Shown piece after piece: positions 61,385-64,000 of a stretch of 64,000 nucleotides of DNA. A program made the translations under genes and the position numbers. The DNA is from CAIZWU01 sp942492905. GTDB taxonomy: Bacteria > Verrucomicrobiota > Verrucomicrobiia > Verrucomicrobiales > V1-33. The stretch lies in the NCBI GenBank assembly GCA_942492905.1, contig OW818657.1, positions 3,286,001 to 3,350,000 of the forward strand. The letters run 5' to 3'. Each line of letters starts with the position of its first letter. Position 1 is the stretch's first letter. The notes beneath the pieces were generated by a model. It did not search any database. It was given only the letters and a program-made list of their open reading frames with translations, and was not told the DNA's origin.

Positions 61385-62605
61385 TTATTTGACGACCGCG
61401 AGATCGCTGGTGGACGGGATCTTGATGATGGGTCCGTTGCCGTTGGGTGAAATGTCGAAGTCGAAGATTTCCGTGGGCAGCCAGAGGGTGGCGCAGGCAT
61501 TGGGGATATCCACAATCCCGCTGATGCGGCCTTCGACCGGCGCGGTCCCGAGGATGGCGTAGGCCTGTTCGCCGGTGAACCCGAACTTCTTCATGTATTC
61601 GATCGCATTGAGGCACGCCATCCGGTAGGCCACATGGGGATCGAGGTAATACTGCTTGCCCTGTTCATCGACGGAGATGCCTTCAAAAATCAGGTGTTTG
61701 GTGTAGTTCGGTGAGAGGGGGCTCGGCATGAAGAGCGGATTCCGGATAGCGTATTTCTCCATGCCGCCCTTGATGATGCTGACCCGGAGATCGAGGAATC
61801 CGGCCATTTCGATGGCGCCGCAGAAAGTGATTTCACCATCCCCCTGACTGAAATGGATGTCGCCCATGGAGAGGCCGCCGTCCTTCACGTAAACCGGGAA
61901 AAACACCTTGGAACCTCTCGTCAGGTTTTTGATATCGCAATTCCCGCCATGCTCGCGGGGCGGCACCGTGCGGGCTCCTTCCGCCGCGGCGGTGTCGCGG
62001 GCGGAGCCACTCATTCGGCCCATGTGGGCGGTGGGCGCATAGGGCAGGGCACAAAGCGCCGGAACCCGTTCGGGGTTGGTGTCGAACAGTTCCTTTTCCC
62101 GGCTGTTCCACATGGACAGCATTTCCTTGGAAGGCAGGCAGCCGATCAGGCCGGGGTGCATGATGCCGGCAAACTCCACATGGGGGATGTGGCGGGAGGT
62201 GGTGTAGATGCCGTGGAAGTCCCAGCAGGCCTTGCGGGCGTCCGGATAGTGTTCCGTCAGGAAACCGCCGCCGTTGGTCTTGGCGAAAATCCCGGTGAAC
62301 CCCCAGTCGGATTCCGCGAGGGTCCCGATGTCGAGGATGTCCACCACCAGCAGATCGCCGGGTTCCGCGCCTTCCACGCCGATCGGGCCGCTCAGATAGT
62401 GGACTTTGGAAAGATCCACCACTTCGATGTCCTTGGCGTCGTCGTCGTTTTTGATCTGCCCGCCGGTCCAGTCGATGCATTCCACGCGGAATTCGTCGCC
62501 GGGTTTGACGTAGGCGACCATGGGGAGGTCCGGATGCCAGCGGTTATGCAGATAGTCCTGGGACTCGGGGGTGGCGTTGAGGTCAACTTTGATCAGTGTC
62601 TTCAT
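61385..62605 (-). CDS. fmdA: formamidase
   Basis: The 406-residue enzyme belongs to the FmdA/AmdA acetamidase-formamidase family, which hydrolyses formamide or short amides to ammonia and an acid. Landmarks are TLIKVDLN at the start, GDEFRVECIDWTGGQIKND, HYLSGPIGVEGAEPGDLLVVDIL, PREHGGNCDIKNLTRGSKVFFPVYV and GDIHFSQGDGEITFCGAIEMAG. I start at the ATG at 62605 because the family begins MKTLIKVDLN. A longer in-frame extension has no support. It lies between urtE and fmdB, so imported amide is probably cleaved here to release nitrogen. Confidence 0.95.
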   Translation of the reverse strand: MKTLIKVDLNATPESQDYLHNRWHPDLPMVAYVKPGDEFRVECIDWTGGQIKNDDDAKDIEVVDLSKVHYLSGPIGVEGAEPGDLLVVDILDIGTLAESDWGFTGIFAKTNGGGFLTEHYPDARKACWDFHGIYTTSRHIPHVEFAGIMHPGLIGCLPSKEMLSMWNSREKELFDTNPERVPALCALPYAPTAHMGRMSGSARDTAAAEGARTVPPREHGGNCDIKNLTRGSKVFFPVYVKDGGLSMGDIHFSQGDGEITFCGAIEMAGFLDLRVSIIKGGMEKYAIRNPLFMPSPLSPNYTKHLIFEGISVDEQGKQYYLDPHVAYRMACLNAIEYMKKFGFTGEQAYAILGTAPVEGRISGIVDIPNACATLWLPTEIFDFDISPNGNGPIIKIPSTSDLAVVK

Positions 62606-62651
62606 GGTATGGGTACGGACTTTGGGTTGGTGGTGGAAAAAGGAGTCAGGC

Positions 62652-63341
62652 TCAGACCGAAAGCATGGCCTTGATCTGCCCGGCATCGACATCGGCCCGC
62701 CGGTCTTCCCGGATGAAGCGGCCGCGGTCGATGACCTTGATGTTGTCGCAGGTATCGAGCACGAAGCTGAGCACCTGCTCGCTGACCACGATGGTCAGAT
62801 TCTTCAGGTCACGGATCTCGCGCAGGCTGCGCGAGATGTCCTTGATGATGGAGGGCTGGATGCCTTCGGTGGGCTCATCCAGCAGCAGCACCGATGGATT
62901 GGTCATCAGGGCCCGGCCGATGGCGAGCTGCTGCTGCTGGCCGCCTGATAAATTCCCGCCTTTGCGTTTTTTCATGTCCCGCAGCACCGGGAAGAGCGCA
63001 TAGATTTCGTTCACCGCCTCCTCGCTCACTTTCCCCTGCACGCCGGAGATGAGGTTTTCGTAAACCGTCAGATAGGGGAAAATCATGCGGCCCTGGGGCA
63101 CGAAGGCCACGCCGGAGCCCACCCGGCGGTGGGGAGGCTGCCCGGTCAGTTCCCGGTCCTTCAGGTGGATGCTGCCGCTGCGGGTGGGGATCATGCCGAT
63201 CAGGGCGCGGAAGAGGGTGCTTTTCCCCATGCCGTTCCGGCCCACGATGCCGAGGATTTCCCCTTGGGCGGCGGTGAAGCTGAGGTCTGGGATCACCAGA
63301 CTTTGCCCGTAACTGACAGCGAGATTTTTGACGGAGATCAT
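62652..63341 (-). CDS. urtE: urea/short-amide ABC transporter ATP-binding protein
   Basis: The 229-residue ATPase has Walker A GRNGMGKST (about residues 34-42), the signature region NLSGGQQQQLAIGRAL, Walker B VLLLDEP and the LivF/UrtE features FVPQGRMIFPYLTVYENL and PTEGIQPSIIKDI. It pairs with UrtD (15 bp upstream) to energise uptake of urea or short-chain amides through a LivHM-type permease that lies outside the window. The adjacent formamidase favours amides as at least one substrate. It ends 46 bp before fmdA. Confidence 0.92.
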   Translation of the reverse strand: MISVKNLAVSYGQSLVIPDLSFTAAQGEILGIVGRNGMGKSTLFRALIGMIPTRSGSIHLKDRELTGQPPHRRVGSGVAFVPQGRMIFPYLTVYENLISGVQGKVSEEAVNEIYALFPVLRDMKKRKGGNLSGGQQQQLAIGRALMTNPSVLLLDEPTEGIQPSIIKDISRSLREIRDLKNLTIVVSEQVLSFVLDTCDNIKVIDRGRFIREDRRADVDAGQIKAMLSV

Positions 63342-63356
63342 AGGGGATTGATAAAG

Positions 63357-64000
63357 TTAGTGTCCGATGTAGACTTCAATGACTTTGGGGTCGGTGGAGA
63401 CCTTCTCCATGGAGCCTTCGGAGAGGATCTGGCCGAGGTGCATCACTGTGACGCGGTCGGCAATTTCGCGGACGAACTCCATGTCGTGCTCGATCACGAT
63501 CACGGAGCGGTTGGCGCTGATGCGGCGGATCAGGGCGGCGGTTTCGGTGCGTTCGCGCACGCTCATGCCGGCCACGGGTTCATCCAGCATGATGATTTCC
63601 GGCTCCTGCATGAGGAGCATCCCGATCTCCAGCCACTGCTTCTGGCCGTGGCTGAGGATGCCGGCCTCGGTGTCCAGTTTGTCCTGCAGGCCGATCTGGG
63701 CCGCGGTGGATTCGATCTGCTGCTGGATCGCCGGGGTGCGGCGGAAGAGCAGGCAGCCGAAGATGCCGCGCCCCGCGGGATGGGAGATTTCGAGATTTTC
63801 CAGGACCGTCAGGTTTTCGTAGATGGACGGGTTTTGGAATTTCCGGCCGATCCCGGCGCGGACAATGCGGTATTCCCGCATGCCCCGCATCTCCTTTCCC
63901 TTGAACTTAACGGTGCCGCTGGTGGCCTTGGTTTTGCCACAGATCAGGTCCAGCACGGTGGTCTTGCCGGCGCCATTGGGCCCGATGATCACGTGGACGG
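63357..64000 (-). CDS. urtD: urea/short-amide ABC transporter ATP-binding protein, 5' end outside window
   Basis: The frame runs off the right edge of the window. The last 214 residues include Walker A GPNGAGKTT just inside the boundary, the LivG/UrtD motif IGRKFQNPSIYENLTVLENLEI, signature LSHGQKQWLEIGMLLMQEPEI, Walker B IIMLDEPVAGMS and the D-loop/H-loop region VIVIEHDMEFVREI. Typical UrtD proteins are about 250 residues, so roughly 30 are missing. It starts the visible part of an operon urtD-urtE-fmdA-fmdB. Permease and binding-protein genes should lie beyond position 64000. Confidence 0.93.
   Translation of the reverse strand, partial: VHVIIGPNGAGKTTVLDLICGKTKATSGTVKFKGKEMRGMREYRIVRAGIGRKFQNPSIYENLTVLENLEISHPAGRGIFGCLLFRRTPAIQQQIESTAAQIGLQDKLDTEAGILSHGQKQWLEIGMLLMQEPEIIMLDEPVAGMSVRERTETAALIRRISANRSVIVIEHDMEFVREIADRVTVMHLGQILSEGSMEKVSTDPKVIEVYIGH

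Overview
The window looks like ordinary chromosome of a high-GC member of the Verrucomicrobiota (PVC superphylum). This is inferred from gene content, not from a marker gene. The supporting signs are a tandem DUF1080 (3-keto-glycoside hydrolase) protein, three Gfo/Idh/MocA oxidoreductases, a DUF1592-type cytochrome c / DUF1552 pair, a membrane Ser/Thr kinase next to an ECF-like sigma factor, and a very short protein with a VPDSG/PEP-CTERM-like sorting tail. Shine-Dalgarno sequences are weak or absent before most genes, so several starts rest on domain ends. No prophage, plasmid or CRISPR locus is visible. The only complete mobile element is one IS5-like insertion sequence.

Layout. 1-7.5 kb: surface-glycan and glycosyltransferase genes (end of a TPR protein, WecG/TagA-like transferase, ManC, secreted DUF1080 protein, a GpgS-like transferase divergent from a GT-B transferase). 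7.5-12.7 kb: Lhr-type helicase, purH, a tiny lipoprotein ORF, pdxJ. 12.7-19.3 kb: a tightly overlapping four-gene minus-strand operon (toroid glycosidase, GT4 transferase, phosphodiesterase fused to an EEP domain, VTT membrane protein) that looks like a glycolipid or membrane-lipid module. 19.5-23.7 kb: Gfo/Idh/MocA enzyme, HupE/UreJ-like metal transporter, tRNA-Ser(CGA), CBS protein, secreted beta-helix protein, and a palindrome-rich interspersed repeat. 23.7-31.8 kb: carB, kinase plus sigma factor, a second Gfo/Idh/MocA enzyme. 31.8-39.2 kb: circularly permuted ATP-grasp/alpha-E protein, a giant transglutaminase-DUF2126 protein and an Stf0 sulfotransferase.

39.3-55.4 kb is a long minus-strand run: an unknown membrane protein, the DUF1552/DUF1592 pair, argF-argD-argB, then four glycan genes (tandem FkbM methyltransferase, class I methyltransferase, two paralogous glycosyltransferases), each carrying a helical or coiled-coil-like tail, and a secreted protein with a pseudopilin-like segment. 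55.4-57.4 kb holds the 58-residue sorting-tail protein with its terminator, the insertion sequence and tRNA-Ser(GGA). 57.6-60.9 kb holds a DoxX-like protein, a Tat-exported Gfo/Idh/MocA enzyme and a lipoprotein with a discoidin-like domain. 60.9-64 kb is the distal part of an amide/urea operon (urtD-urtE-fmdA-fmdB) that runs off the window.

The most interesting candidates are the coiled-coil glycan assembly cluster (47.7-53.7 kb), the PDE-EEP/VTT/GT4/glycosidase operon (12.7-19.3 kb), and the minimal sorting-tail protein (55.9 kb).
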